Source: Coriaria nepalensis
Taxonomy: Eukaryota; Streptophyta; Magnoliopsida; Cucurbitales; Coriariaceae
Assembly: GCA_027186245.1 (NCBI GenBank)
Contig: CP114499.1
Span: 2,795,001-2,859,000, forward strand
Direction of reading: 5' to 3'
Length of the DNA stretch: 64,000 bases
Part shown: piece after piece, positions 51,892 through 64,000 of the stretch
How the letters are laid out: each line of letters opens with the position of its first letter
Numbering within the stretch: position 1 is the stretch's first letter
Notes under the pieces: model-generated
Database searches by the model: none
Told to the model about the DNA's origin: nothing
The model's input: the letters and a program-made list of their open reading frames with translations, nothing else
Translations under genes and position numbers: made by a program

Positions 51892-54195
51892 ATGAAGCAA
51901 CATCAACAAGAACAACAACTGCGTTCTAAGACATCATCGGATCATTACAATTCCAAGCTCTTAAATGGCGGCCAAATGATCGTAATGCATCCGAACAACC
52001 TTATTTTCCACATTCTCCTCTTTGGATCAGGTTTAGCCCTTGGCCTCACTCTAAGCTTCTACCTCAAAGACTTCTCCATCAACTTCTTCCAACTCATCAA
52101 CCCATTACCCACAACCAACCTTCCGCCGTCACTTTCTCCACCAATGCTTCCGCCGCCTCCGCTGCCGCCTGTGAACAGCCACTCCAGGATGGGGCTGAGA
52201 GATTTCTTGGCGGCGCCGTCAAAAGCAATGCATGATATGGAGGAGGAGGAGTTGTTATGGAGAGCTTCAATGACTCCGAGAATTCCGAAACTACCGTTTA
52301 AGCAAACGCCGAAAGTAGCGTTCATGTTTTTGGTGAAAGGCGCTATCTCGTTAGCTCCGCTATGGGAATTGTTCTTTAATGGAGTTGACAAGAAGCTTTA
52401 CTCCATTTACGTCCATTCCGATCCTTCTTTTAACGGTTCAGAGCAGGATTCAACGTCGGTTTTTAATGGCCGTCGGATCCCCAGTAAGGTCAGTATACGT
52501 AGTTATATATATAGAAATATAATCAATATTTTTGTTTGTCCACTTAATAAGTTGCTTGTATTTTTCTGTCTTACCAAAAAAGCACCGTATAGAACTGGCT
52601 TTCCACGAAGAATTGAAGTATGATTCTATGTATATGAACATGATAATTATATTAATATGTTAAAAAGAATAATTAAAAATTGTAGATCTAAGTCTGAACA
52701 TAATTTAATATTATATATAAATTTCTAGGATTAAAATGGTTATTATTATTTTTATAATAAAATAAAATAACGGAAAAATGAATAAAATAAAGTAACGCGT
52801 AAGCTTGCCCTATTAATTTCTTTAATATTTAAAAAGCTAGAACCGACTATTTGACATTTTCAAGCTGTTGATGAAAAATGCAAGCTGTACTGTTAACATC
52901 AATTAATCAATCAATTAATTAATTAATTAATTAATTAATTAATTAATGAGTAGAGTTTATCAAGGATTTCTTGCATTAGCATCCATCTTCAATTCTTATC
53001 AATTATTATATGGAGTTTTCTTTATACAATCCATATGGTAAAACATGTCTATCTAAGAATTCTTCTAATCTATTACAATCAGTTTAGTAATAAAAAGTTA
53101 AGAATGTAATGTGATTTTTATAAGTTTGATGAATTTGAAGAAACTAAGGAAAAACAAAATGTTACTAAACTCTGTTTGTAGTCTTATTCTATTGAGACCT
53201 AAAATTTACTTTCTACATTCCTGATCAGACTTTTCTACATTATTTTCGTCAAGCAATCTCTCACATGTGGAAAAGAACTGCATTGAAAGACAAGAATCTT
53301 AAAAGCTTTATTTATATTCTCATTTTCTTTTAGTTGCTGAGAAAGTAAGCAAAATGTTAATAGAAAAGTACTAAAGCATTTCTCTATGCTCAAGTAAAGG
53401 AAACCGGATTTAACATCAAAACCGGCGATTCCCACGAAAAGGCTTATAGTTAATGAATGATCGATCATAGATAATTTAACTTTCTAATTAATTAAAGATC
53501 TAGTTTTTATTTTTAAATAGTCAACAAGTTAAATTTCAAAATTTCAGGTGGTGGAATGGGGACAGCCGAACATGGTGGTGGCCGAGCGCCGCCTTCTAGC
53601 TAACGCCTTACTAGATTTCTCCAACCAACGATTTGTTCTCATCTCTGAAGCATGCATTCCTCTATTCAATTTCTCGACCATTTACAATTATCTATTGAGG
53701 TCAACTCAAACATTTGTGGAGGCCTACGACTTACCCGGTCCGGTAGGCCGAGGCAGATACAACTACAAGATGAGTCCAGTAATTAAGCTTAATCAATGGA
53801 GAAAGGGTTCACAATGGTTCCAAATGGACCGTAGGCTTGCCATTGAAGTGGTCTCAGACCAGACGTATTTTCCCATGTTTGAGAAACACTGTAAGCCGTC
53901 TTGCTATGCGGATGAGCACTACATGCCCACAATGGTTAGTATCAAATTCGGGAAGTGGAATTCGAACAGAACTTTGACTTGGGTTGATTGGTCAAAAGGA
54001 GGGCCCCACCCTACAAGATTTATGAGGGGAGATGTGACCGTGGACTTGTTGCAGAGATTGAGGAATAATGGGAGCGATTGTGAGTATAATGGGAAGAGGA
54101 CAAGTGTTTGTTATTTATTTGCAAGGAAGTTCATGTCTCATGGTTTGAGTAGATTACTGATGTTTGCTCCAAAGGTCATGGAGTTCAACAAATAG
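51892..54195 (+). CDS. GT14 (DUF266/BC10-like) glycosyltransferase, 2 exons
   Basis: A type II Golgi membrane protein of the plant core-2/I-branching family (CAZy GT14). Rice BC10 of this family affects cell-wall composition; the exact acceptor is unknown for most members. Exon 1 is 51892-52488 and exon 2 is 53548-54195, with a GT-AG phase-0 intron of 1059 bp joining IPSK to VVEWG. The product is 414 residues, normal for the family. A short cytosolic N-terminus is followed by one transmembrane segment (about residues 37-58), a Pro-rich stem (about 72-94) and the catalytic domain. Family blocks include [77 protein letters not shown] and [15 protein letters not shown]. No lesion was seen. Confidence 0.93.
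52901..52947. repeat. (TTAA)n microsatellite in GT14 intron
   Basis: About ten TTAA/ATTA tetranucleotide units inside the single intron of the GT14 gene. Confidence 0.9.
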
Positions 54196-54839
54196 CATTT
54201 TTGGCCCACTATTCATATTACATGTCGGCTTAATGGTCTAATGTCCAAGAAGATTGATCAAGTTTGGCCGATTGATACGGCCGTTTCGATACACAACCCT
54301 ACACATGTTTTCAAGTAAGATAATTATTCTTTATTATTCTTTCTAATCGATTTATTGGTAAGAATACTTCAGTGTATTCATGTTTGGAGTAACAAGCTGT
54401 ATCTTATTCTTGTTATCATTAATTTTAATCATTTCTTCATCCGACCAATTTGTTTTTTACTTTTAATATGATCTCAATCCTATGATCATATTGGTTATCA
54501 GAAAATATTCATTCTTTTAATGATATTCCGGAGGAAGAAGATCTCTACATAAGAACTTTGCATTAATATCATCACGCAACGGCTCCCGTTATCCAGGCTC
54601 CCGTTATCCACCATGATTGGGATCCTCTTCCAGCTCTAGCCGATCACTACATTCCCTTTTGATCATCATGTTGTCCTCATTCCTAAACTAAAGCCTTGCT
54701 GTGGCTCATGATGATCCTATACGACAATGAGGCTTTATAAAGAAAGTGGGCCAATTTGGTTTAGCCCTAAGGAAAGTCCACCAGCATATAAAACTATTGG
54801 GCTTGCCAATTTTAGACTTCACCAAATTTACCTCGTCAT
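54196..54839. other. 3' flank of GT14 gene
   Basis: It should hold the GT14 3' UTR. At 54573-54608 the phrase GGCTCCCGTTATCCA is repeated twice with a 4-base spacer. Nothing else was recognised. Confidence 0.35.
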
Positions 54840-55380
54840 TCTCCACCTTGAAGCCGAACCACCAGGTACAAGCCCATCTCCTCTAATGATATGAACTCGA
54901 ATCTAGATTGCCATCACAGCTCAGAAATGAACTCAACAACGTCTAAACTTAGTTACATGACCACTTTTGTTCTCATGTCTGTTAGATTTTTGTTTCTGTA
55001 GTACCTTCAAAAGATTCACAACTCTAGAAAAAATTTGGTCCCTCAAAAAATAAAACTTAATATCTACATGTTAAGTTCATTCATGATAAATTAAGTTTTA
55101 CTTGGATGTACTGCCCTAAGGCTTTTCGAGTGTATAGTATAACATCTATTCAAAAATCTAATATCCTTCAATAACCCTTAAAGCTAAATACTCTCCTTAA
55201 AATTTTTTGTCATGGTAACATATTCAGCCTCAGTTGATTGATGATAGAGTAACCAATTGTTGCAATTGTTCTTCTAGTTGATATGGTTGCCTCCTAAAAG
55301 AAATTGATAACAAGTAGTTGACTTCCGAATATCTGTATCGTTGGCAAAATCAGAGTCCATAAAACCTTCTAAATTAAGAT
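54840..55380 (-). pseudogene. Ty1/Copia RNase H fragment
   Basis: On the minus strand 55375-55080 reads LEGFMDSDFAND..RKSTT, then STEAEYVTMT, the hallmark blocks of Copia RNase H. A C-terminal N-x-ADM-x-TKV-type remnant follows, down to about 54870. Several stops and frame changes occur. It lies about 170 bases beyond the receptor kinase stop codon and on the same strand. Confidence 0.7.
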
Positions 55381-55551
55381 TGCTAGTCAAATTTTTAAGA
55401 GAGATGCGCATCTCAGATCTCATTGGAAAAGAAAAAATCAATTAAAGAATTGAATGGGAAGCATCCTTTTCTGCAGAAAATGAGAGATCTCATATAATAT
55501 AACATACATTCCTTTCATATTTTGTATTAAACATCAGTGAAGACATGGAAC

Positions 55552-58471
55552 TCAACCACTTGCATTAGGTGTTTTACATAAATTATTATCTGGAGAAACT
55601 AGAAGTGGACCACTCTTCAGTAATGTAACCTCATCTGCAGAAACATCGATCTCCTCTGCTTTCTCTTTATTCCCGATCCAACATTCTATAATCTTGAGCT
55701 CTTCAAGCACTTCCTTCATAGAAGGTCTAGCATCCTTAAGACCTTGCAAGCATCTAAATGCTATCTCTGCCATGGCACTAATCGTTTCCATCACTTTACA
55801 ATCAGAATCAAACCCGAGACTTGGATCCACTAGCTCATTCAAAGCTCCGTTTCGGATCTTATTAATTGCCATGGTAGACAAGTTAATCTCATGTCTATGT
55901 CTTGTGATGTCAACAGCCGGCTTCGATGATATAAGCTCAACCAGAACTACTCCAAAGCTATACACATCACTCTTTTCTGTAAGTTGATAACATTCATGAT
56001 ATTCCGGATCAACATACCCTGGAGTTCCTTGTGGCGCCGTTGAGACATGAGTGACGTCATTCGGGAAAAGACGGGAGAGCCCAAAATCCGCTACTTTGAC
56101 ACAAAAATTTTGGTCCAAGAGAATGTTAGCAGTTTTTACATCTCGATGAATGATACTAGAAGCATGGAGATAAGACAATGCACTAGCAGTTTCTATTGCG
56201 ATCTTCATTCTTATGGGCCATAGAAGGTTGCCCCATTTTGCTCGGTTTCCATGAATATGATCAGCAACTGTGCCGTTAGAAATGTATTCATACACAAGAA
56301 GAAGTTCTCTGCTGTTTTGGGATGTGCACCCGTAAAGGGAAACAAGATTTTGGTGGCGTAAACGGGCAAGAATGTCAATTTCATTCATGAACTGCTCGAG
56401 TTTTTTGTAGCTGTTTTCGTATAAGCATTTCACTGCTACAGCTCGGCCATCTCGGAGTATGCCTTGAAAGAAGTAAAAAGAATTGTAAGTCTTTTATCAA
56501 GATGCTTGATACTATGCAGTAGGGCTCACAAAAAATCCAGCTTCGGTCTACAAATTCTAACTAAAGCTCTATTTTGCCTTACTTCTTAAATTCTCCTTCC
56601 GCAAAACTGAAATTTTCATAACAATGCAAGACCCACAATTGGTTTTAGAAGTAATAAACTGTCATTTGTATCAACTTTTGAAACTAGATTATGTAAAAGT
56701 GAAATTACCAAAAAAAATGTTAGTAGAGGAGGAGATATAAGAGGTATGTCCTGGAATTAAATAATCATTTTTATTAAATTAAAAAAGGAAGAATAAAAAA
56801 GGTCAAATGAATGCTACTCTTTAAGAGGAGGGGGGGAGAGACAGAGTGTATCCCACATTTAAGGTGGATGACAGTTCTGAAAACCAAAAAAATCTATTTT
56901 GCTACAAGACCATGTGGTATTGCTCTATCTGGAGAGCCTAAACACTGGTTGGCCCAGGATAGCAATACCAAATAGAGCCTAAATGCTCAAAGAATATTAA
57001 CCAAAACACATTTAGATATGACCAGACTCTTAACCAGACTCTAGTTTACCTAAATTCAGTTTCCAAATGCACCCTTAACTATGCTGGACTGAAGCTGAAA
57101 AGGGAAAGAAGTTTCTTACCATAGTAGACTATGCCAAATCCTCCATCTCCGAGTTCTTTGGCTGAATCAAATTTGTTCGTGGCATCTTCAAGTTCGGAGT
57201 AAGAGAATAAATGTACACCTAAGTAGGTCCCACCTTTTTCGATTTCTTTCGCTGAAGAGGAGGGATCGAAAGAAATACTACGAGAGGCTGAGTTCGAGAG
57301 AGTGTACTTATTTTTGTTTTGGCAAAGACGGAGCCAGAGGAAAAATGCTATGCATGTTAAGATTATGCCTCCAATACCAGTGCTAAAACCTGCATAGAAG
57401 ATATTAGTATTAGAACTTAAGTGGCTAAAACAAAGAGCATTTCACATATATATATTTGAAAATAAGCAGGAGTTGTTACCTATGATAATCTTCTTTCTCA
57501 CATTTCTTTTGCCTGTAAAACAAGTTGTAAGTGATAAATTCTTGTATTGGAAACAAATTTAAAGTGCTAGCTAAATTCAAATCAAGTGAGAAGAAAATTT
57601 TGATGCCAAACAATCTGTTAGGATTTAATCAAAGGGAAGATAAATATTTATAATAATATAACATACTTGTAAAAGAATTAGAAATCAGAAATCTGAATAG
57701 AGTTACCATCATTGCAGGTTTTATAATAGGGCTTATCACGACAAAAGCAAACAAAATCATTGTTCTCAAATCCACATCTCCCCCCACTTAGCTCACAATT
57801 GCTGCAATTCTGTGCAGTCCAATTTAAAGTAAACCCCATCTTCAACTTTTCAGTAAGGTTCTTATTCCTATTAGAATCAATAGTAATGTCAAGCGGCTGA
57901 ATAACCCGGGATTTGCACGTCTCAAACTGATAGCCCATGTCCTTCAACTGGTGTATGTCGAAAGTGGCAAAAGAGTGGAGAGAGCCATTGCTTGCACAAT
58001 TCAATGGGTAAGGTTCGTTACCCTCGGGTTTTGAAGGGCAGTTGTAGAAGAAGAATAACTCAGAATGATTTGAAACATACTTGAATGGAGTTCGATCCAG
58101 ACTAATGTTATAAAAAGGAGTTGGGCATGTAGTAGGCTTGTAGGCTTCAGCATTGGCTAATAGAAAAGAATGGGTTGGATAACTGATTTCTTTGACTATA
58201 TAGTCTTCATTGCAGATTCTAAGAACTGGGTTTTGTTCTTTGCAGGTTACTTCAAAATTTGGGTGCCCACAAAAGGGATTAGCTAAATCAGAATGATTTA
58301 GCCAAAATGGGTAGCTTATATATTGACTTTTCCACAATTTTGAGGAGCACAGGCCTCAAATTTCGGGTCCAGCGATAGAGTTGGACAAGCTAACGTAGTC
58401 ATGAAGATGACAGTAAGAAAGCATAAATGGAAAGATTTATGGAGTTTAAGGAAGACATTATGGAACTTCAT
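55552..58471 (-). CDS. LRK10L/WAK-associated receptor-like kinase, 4 exons, one frameshift
   Basis: A plasma-membrane receptor-like Ser/Thr kinase of the LRK10L (GUB_WAK_bind plus WAK_assoc) group. Exons on the minus strand are 58471-57707, 57512-57480, 57389-57120 and 56462-55552, all with GT-AG introns. The start gives a signal peptide (MKFHNVFLKLHKSFHLCFLT). The Cys-rich galacturonan-binding-type ectodomain (ISYPFWL, NPFCGHPNFEVTC, then CSNCELSGGRCGF) is in another frame: after CAPQNCG one base is missing near 58327-58335 and the signal-peptide frame stops at 58316. Exon lengths sum to 1979, one short of a multiple of three. Exon 3 has the transmembrane segment and the Gly-rich loop (LGDGGFGIVYYG). 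Exon 4 has the VAVK lysine, HRDVKTANILL, DFG and APE-type region (TPGYVDPEY), all intact. With one added base the product would be about 659 residues. It is either a recent pseudogene or a sequence error. Confidence 0.85.
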
Positions 58472-59939
58472 TTTTTTTTCTTTCTTTCAGTAGCAAAAGG
58501 AAAAAGATGGAAGCATTGAAAGAGTTTGTCAAATACTGTGTTAGGTTTGAGTTGACTTTTTCTTTTTGGTTTATGTGATAAAATGAGGAGAAAGAAAGGT
58601 CATATAAGAGTGTAAGAAAGTGACAGGTCCCAACCTGTTCTTAAACAAACAAGATCATGTTAAAGATGTGATTTGGTAAGAAAGATGGCTCATGGAGGCT
58701 GCTTACATAAGATCTGTGCTTAAACTCTTACTGGGTCTAAGCTAAAAGAATGCTTAATCTCACGCTTTCTCTCAATTTCTTTTTGTAAGAGTAAACAAGA
58801 ACCTTCAACAGAAAGGGTGAGGAGGGGAGAAATTGTAATTAACAACTGGGGATTATTAGGTAGACAACTTGTAAGAGGAATTGGGCAAGGAGGCCCTGGT
58901 TGGTTGAACCAAGAGGTGAAGGAGAAAGAAAAAGAAAAAAGAGGCTAAAAATGCAGTCACAGAACTTACCTATTCATTTTGTGGGGCCTTTGGTTTGTTT
59001 ATAAAAAGTTCAAAATAAGATGAAGAGAAGATAAACTGGTCATCTTAAGTGATGGAAAGTTCTTGTGAGGTTTGGGTTTCTCTACTCTTGACTGCTTCAA
59101 CTTTAAAATGATGTAGTCAATTATTTCCACAAGCTCCAAAACCAAAAGAGTTGTTGAGATTGATTAAAACTTTGGTGTTAGTACATTCTAGCTTTTAGAC
59201 AAATTAAAATATGCTTAAATTCAAATCGAATTCACACACAAGAATTCAAAAAAATCTAATTTCAATATTCTAAATATCTTCAAGGTTCGGTCCAAATTTT
59301 ACGTTGTTCATTTAGTAACTTACTCCAAGTCTAGCAGTAAATCTAATGTAAATCTAATTTAAACCCACAAAGTTTTACTAAAATATAGTTCGGTAGATGC
59401 AAAAATCTTAGTAAGATTCAAATTTTTTTTTTTTTGGGCCAGAAAGTTAGATCTAATTCACAACTTAAATTTATGCAATAGGTATTAGGAGTAGTCACTA
59501 AGACCATAAGAGTTCCATCATCACTTCGCCTATAAGTGAAGAAGTACATTGTATGCAGCATGTTCGCACCTAACAACCTAATGTAACGTAGGAAAAAAAA
59601 AAAGGTGTTTTGGAAGTTTTCAGTAAGGTTAATAATAATAATGCAGTCTACAAAACTTAGTTTAGTATACGTTAAAGTAGTGCAAATATGGGTCGCATAG
59701 CCTGATCCCCGGCAGACCCGTACCTTTCGAGCCGTGACGGTATGAGAAAAAGAATGGCCGTGTTTGTACTAGCCCACGTTAATAAACCCTTGATCAAGTA
59801 TGGCACGAAGGCTGTGGGCTCTTTCTGGAAATACATTTGTCAAAATGAAATAAAAAATTTATTAGAGATTACATATTTCTATTTAATGGGATTTATTAAG
59901 GGTTAGTTCACTTCTTAGTCATTTTATAGTTTGATCTTT
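58472..59939. other. Upstream region of receptor kinase and intergenic DNA
   Basis: 58472-58700 should hold the kinase promoter; a TTGACTTTT word (W-box-like core TTGAC) lies at 58553. A GC-richer patch at about 59688-59830 stands out from its AT-rich surroundings but matched nothing I know. Confidence 0.35.
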
Positions 59940-61080
59940 ATAAATTCATCTAAATATAGTATTCGACCAACTTATTAATCATTGTATAGTTTAAGTGAAA
60001 CTTTTTCGTGTTTCTGATTATTTTCAAACTACCAGCGATGACGTGCCTGAAGTTTCAGCGTGTCATGTCATTTATTACTCTTTCATTTTTAATATTTCAT
60101 TATTTCTACTTTTCTACTCTATTCAATATTATTTCCTTATATAATCCAATGTTTAAAATTTAGGGATAAAAAAGAAAAGGAAAAGAAAATCTAGTCTAGT
60201 ATCTAGGGAAAAAATAAAGTGAAATAATTCAGTTTTTTTTTTATTTAAAATTGATCGAAACAATTTGATTTTTTCGTGAGATATTCAAATTGAATCGGTA
60301 TGGTTCTTCGTGAAGAATATGATTAAATTGATCTAATACTTCACGAAGAATGGGATCCGACTGATTTGGTCTTTTCTTGTGAAAATTCGATTCTTTTCAT
60401 GAGGAAGATAAACCCAAAAAAATAAAAAAAGGAACATAATTGAACTCCATTGTTGAGGTAGTCGAACCCAGACCTCCAACAATGGAGGTTTGGTTCTAAT
60501 TCTTTTTCCTTTTTTTTCATCTTCCTCACGAAAAGAACTGGATTTTTGAGAGAAAAAATCGAATCGGTTGGATCTTGTTATTCATGAATTATTGGATCAA
60601 TGTAATCATATTCAGATTCTAATTCTTTTTTCTTTTCTTTTTTCATCTTTCTCATGAAAAGAACTGGATTTTTGTGAGAAAAAATCGAATCGGTTGGATC
60701 TTGTTTTTTGTGAATTATTGGATCAATTTAATTAGATTCTTCATTAAGAATCAAACTGATTCAATTTGGATATCTTACGAAGAAGTCAAATCGTTTTGAT
60801 CAATTTATAAAAAAAAAATTAAAATATTTCGATTTATATTTCCTTAGAAACGAAACTGGATTTTTTTTTAATCCCTAATTTTTTCATTTTTATTATTTAA
60901 AAAAATTAAAGTATATAAGAAAATAATAAATTTATAAGGGAGGAAAGTGAAACAAAAAAAGATTAGTAATGAAAAAATAATAAATAAATTAGTTTAATAA
61001 CGTATCACACAAATATATTGTGTCATATTATTATCGTTGGTCTAAAAATTATGAGAGTGAAATAAAAAATCTCACTTAAA
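59940..61080. repeat. Long inverted-repeat element with about 450-bp arms
   Basis: The left arm (about 59980-60420) is matched in reverse complement by about 60620-61080. Shared ordered words include TTTAAGTGA, AAATTGATC, ATTTGA.TT.TTCGT, AAATTGAATC and GAAGAAT.TGATTAAATTGATC. The centre carries a direct duplication: 60505-60605 and 60630-60725 share GAAAAGAACTGGATTTTT and AAAATCGAATCGGTTGGATC. There is no coding region. The likely type is a long-TIR non-autonomous DNA transposon. Confidence 0.65.
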
Positions 61081-62029
61081 TTATATATAAATTAAAAAAT
61101 TAATAAAAAAAATTATAAAAAATTAAAATTATAAAATTAAATTATATATAAACTAAAAAATAAATTAACTCATTTATTAATTAAACCAGCATCTCAATCC
61201 AACCAGCCCAAAAAAGGAGTCCATTCACAGCTCTACAAGTAGCTACTAATTAGTGGTGTTGTCGTAAGGGATCTTACGGTGATTTGAATAATCAGTATTG
61301 TTACTGATACTAATTCAAATTTTCTACTTCCAGCATCAGTTTTTCAAAATACAAGGAAGATAGGGCAAAAGTTTAGTAAGTGAAAACTTAGAAATAACAA
61401 ATAAAATAAAGTTCAAAGAATAACGAAGCATTTACTACCTTTTCTTATTTGTTTTAAGGAAATATAATTATTTTTATTCTTTTATTATTATTTTTTTTTT
61501 CGTATTTGAAAAACACTGACACCCATATATGGCCATATCTATGGACTAAAAGGGAATATAAACAAATAAATAAATAAAACCAAAAAGTATCACGCCATGC
61601 TGGTTTGACATGGTCCAACTTAAAATATCTTGAGTTGGAATAGTGGGACTTTTCTGGTATAAATAATCGTAAGGGTGGCCGTTGACTTTCCAAAGGAACA
61701 CGTGAAATCATTACAAGACACGAAACATAACCAGGTGTCAACACAAAACATGCCACCAAGGTCCTACTAAGTCCAGAAGTCAAAACATTATTTGCTCGGC
61801 TACTTGACCAGTCAATCAGTTGAGTAGATTTTTACCCTTCTCTATTCAATTCCATAAATTGTTCAAAATTCGGACACATTACCAACGGATCAAACATCAT
61901 ATGTTCAAACAACACCAAAAATTAAGATCTAATTATAAAATAAATAAAAGTCAACAAAAAAGAAAGAAGACATTAGAGTTGGGTACAACAGAGAGGGAGG
62001 AAAAATATTGGGAAAATAAGAGAGATAAA
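61081..62029. other. Intergenic, nothing coding recognised
   Basis: AT-rich with a slightly GC-richer part at 61590-61810 that holds several TTGAC words and a short hairpin (TCCAACTTAAAATATCTTGAGTTGGA type). No gene was found. Confidence 0.35.
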
Positions 62030-64000
62030 AGATATTTGATATGGAAATTTGGTTAATTATAGAATGTTTACATGAGTTGGTTATACTAATACAGGTATTT
62101 ACCTTAGATAGAATAGGAAAATATTAACAATAAATATAAGTAGATTATAGATAGTAAAATAAAGAATCATAAAGGTATGCTAAGTTATTGATGGATCCTT
62201 GATACGCCCTGCAAAATAGGCGTCCCATTGGCGTTACCAATTTTATCCCGTAGAATTTGGAAATGTGTACGACAAAATGGGTTGGTCAGCAAATCGGCAA
62301 GTTAATTGATGGTACTAATATGAGAGTCCGTGAGGAGACACTTTACAACTAAGACCCAAATAAAGTGAATGTCGATGGAGATGTGATTCATCCGAGAATG
62401 GAGAACCGGATTGAGAGACAAGTGAGGGGCATTAATATTATTGCAAAATATCATAGGCGGTTGAGGTAGTGGAAATAGGAGCTTCGAAAATAAGTTTTGA
62501 ATCCATCGTACCTCGGATCTGGTGCATGCTAAGGCACGATACTCCACCTCGATCGATGAACAAGCAGCATCACGTTGCTTGCAGGCACTCCATGAAATTG
62601 GGTTGGGCTAAGGAAAACGAGAAACATCGATGTGGAGGAGCAATTGGCAGGATTGCCGGCCTAATCCACATCCGAGTAGGCCGTGAGCTCGAAAGAGTTG
62701 GATTTGTGTAAGAGCAGCCCATGACTTATCGTCCCTTTGAGGTATCGAAAAAGATGTTTAACCGTAGCCCAATGAGTGAGAGTGAGGGTAGACATGAACT
62801 GTGCAAGCCTATTTATCGGGAAGGCAACGTCCGATCATGTCAAGGTGAGATACTGAAGAGGACCAATAGCTTGACAATATTCTATGGCATCGACGGGAAC
62901 ATAAGAATCCTCCTTAGTGAGAGATATGGGGGTTGCCATAGGTGTTAATAATGGGTGGACACCATCCATTTTTTAGCGGGAAAGAACATCCAAGACGTAT
63001 TTGTGTTGACAAAGAAAAAGACAATCATGGAAATGAATGGCTTCAACTACGAGAAAATATGTTACGAAACCAAAATCATTGACATTAAATGACAAGCTAA
63101 CAGTGGCGATGATAAAGGAGATTAGCTGAGAATTGGAGGCTATGATGAGGAGGTCATCAACACAAACACGAAAGTAGACATACGATGAGCCACAATGTAA
63201 GATGAATAGTGGTGTCTGATTTGGCTTGGATGAAGCCGAGAGATAGGAGAGCGGCATTCAGAGCTTGGTACCATGCTTGAGGAGCCTACTTAATACCATA
63301 GAGAGACTTACGTAGGCGATAAACATGGTCTTGGTGGGATGAGTAAATGAACTCGATGAGTTGAGTGATGAAGACTTCCTTCATAAGAGTTCCATAGAGG
63401 AAGACATTGTTGACATCGAATTGATGAATTGACCAACCATGCATGACCACAAGGGAGAGCGCAGTACGGATGGTGATTGGCTTCATAACCGGACTGAATG
63501 TTTCAGTATACAAGGTCCAGACATTGGTGAAATCCTTTAGCCATGAGATAGGCCTTATACCAGTGAATGGATCTGTCGAGTTTGTGCTTGATGCGATAAA
63601 CCTATTTGCAACCTACTAAGTTACATACATGAGATGCTAGAACAAGGACCCAAGTGCCATGGTGAAGTAAGGCGTTAAACTCATCGGACATAGCCTTATA
63701 CCATTGAGGATGCTTCATTGCTTGAGTGACACAAGTTGGTTTAGTTTCAATCTGAAGGGGATGTTTACGGTGAATTAGCAATTACAGGAGTAACTAGTTC
63801 TTGAAACCCGGTAGGATTCGAATGGGGCAAGATCGGGTTTGCACTTAATGCTTCAATAGAAGCAGCCGTTGAAGGTGCAAACCGCAGTGGTTCTACCTTG
63901 GTAAAGGGCATTGGGGAGGGAGAGGGCGGCGATGGATGTTCCGGCAGTAGAGGTGGAATGGTGCCGGCGAGTGACTGGTGCCGGCAAAGAGTCAGAGCAG
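62030..64000 (-). mobile_element. Ty1/Copia retrotransposon relic, continues past window end
   Basis: On the minus strand, from the window edge: the start of reverse transcriptase with a GCK*VYRIK block in which the Trp codon is now TAG (near 63600), a TETFSPV block after a one-base shift (63513), DVNNVFLYG (about 63430), YGIK (63290), a VDDLLI active site in which the usual Tyr before VDD is Cys (about 63165), and RNase H with EYRALA..SEVRWIQ (62545-62500). DNA after about 62200 (to about 62030) looks like the start of a 3' LTR, but its partner lies outside the window. Multiple stops show that it is dead. Confidence 0.75.

Overview
This is a window of AT-rich nuclear DNA from a flowering plant, most likely a core eudicot. 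The evidence is spliced plant gene families with GT-AG introns, plant-type LINE, Copia, Mutator-like and pararetrovirus relics, and many simple repeats. I cannot name the species. Nothing bacterial or organellar was recognised. All calls come from reading the sequence; no search was run.

Five protein-coding loci stand out. (1) 2520-11028, minus: a complete 14-exon BRUTUS-type iron-regulatory E3 ligase with three hemerythrin domains, CHY, CTCHY and RING fingers and a C-terminal zinc ribbon; 1233 residues, every splice site checked by eye. (2) 32354-34061, minus: a ribosomal protein S4 (eS4) gene that keeps its introns and promoter motifs but has lost two splice sites and the reading frame, so it is a non-processed pseudogene. 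(3) 40151-43024, plus: the intronless AP-3 delta-adaptin gene, intact. (4) 51892-54195, plus: a two-exon GT14 (DUF266/BC10-like) Golgi glycosyltransferase gene, intact. (5) 55552-58471, minus: a four-exon LRK10L-type receptor kinase with intact ectodomain and kinase, but a one-base loss between signal peptide and ectodomain.

The rest is repeats. The clearest block is 19.76-28.42 kb: a decayed endogenous pararetrovirus (Caulimoviridae) on the minus strand, split by an old solo LTR (23441-27482, near-perfect 5-bp target duplication), itself split by a younger solo LTR (24856-26437, perfect 5-bp target duplication CCTTA). The viral reading frame continues across the outer insertion, so what looks like two viral relics is one. 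A second copy of the viral 3' tail lies at the far end beside a TA dinucleotide tract.

Around 44.3-51.5 kb an L1-type LINE (minus) is split by an LTR-like repeat (family R1) that occurs at least four times in the window. Mutator-like transposase N-terminal coding (37.9-38.9 kb), two Copia relics (54.8-55.4 kb; 62.0 kb to the window end), three elements built as long inverted repeats (0.44-1.55, 12.03-13.38 and 59.94-61.08 kb) and a decayed coiled-coil reading frame (17.3-17.7 kb) complete the picture.

The genes are not an operon or pathway: iron sensing, translation, vacuolar sorting, glycosylation and surface signalling are unrelated jobs on both strands. I found no convincing undescribed system. 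The most useful leads are the layered virus/LTR insertion, the single-base lesion in the receptor kinase, the ACGT-core cluster at the BRUTUS promoter and the R1 family.
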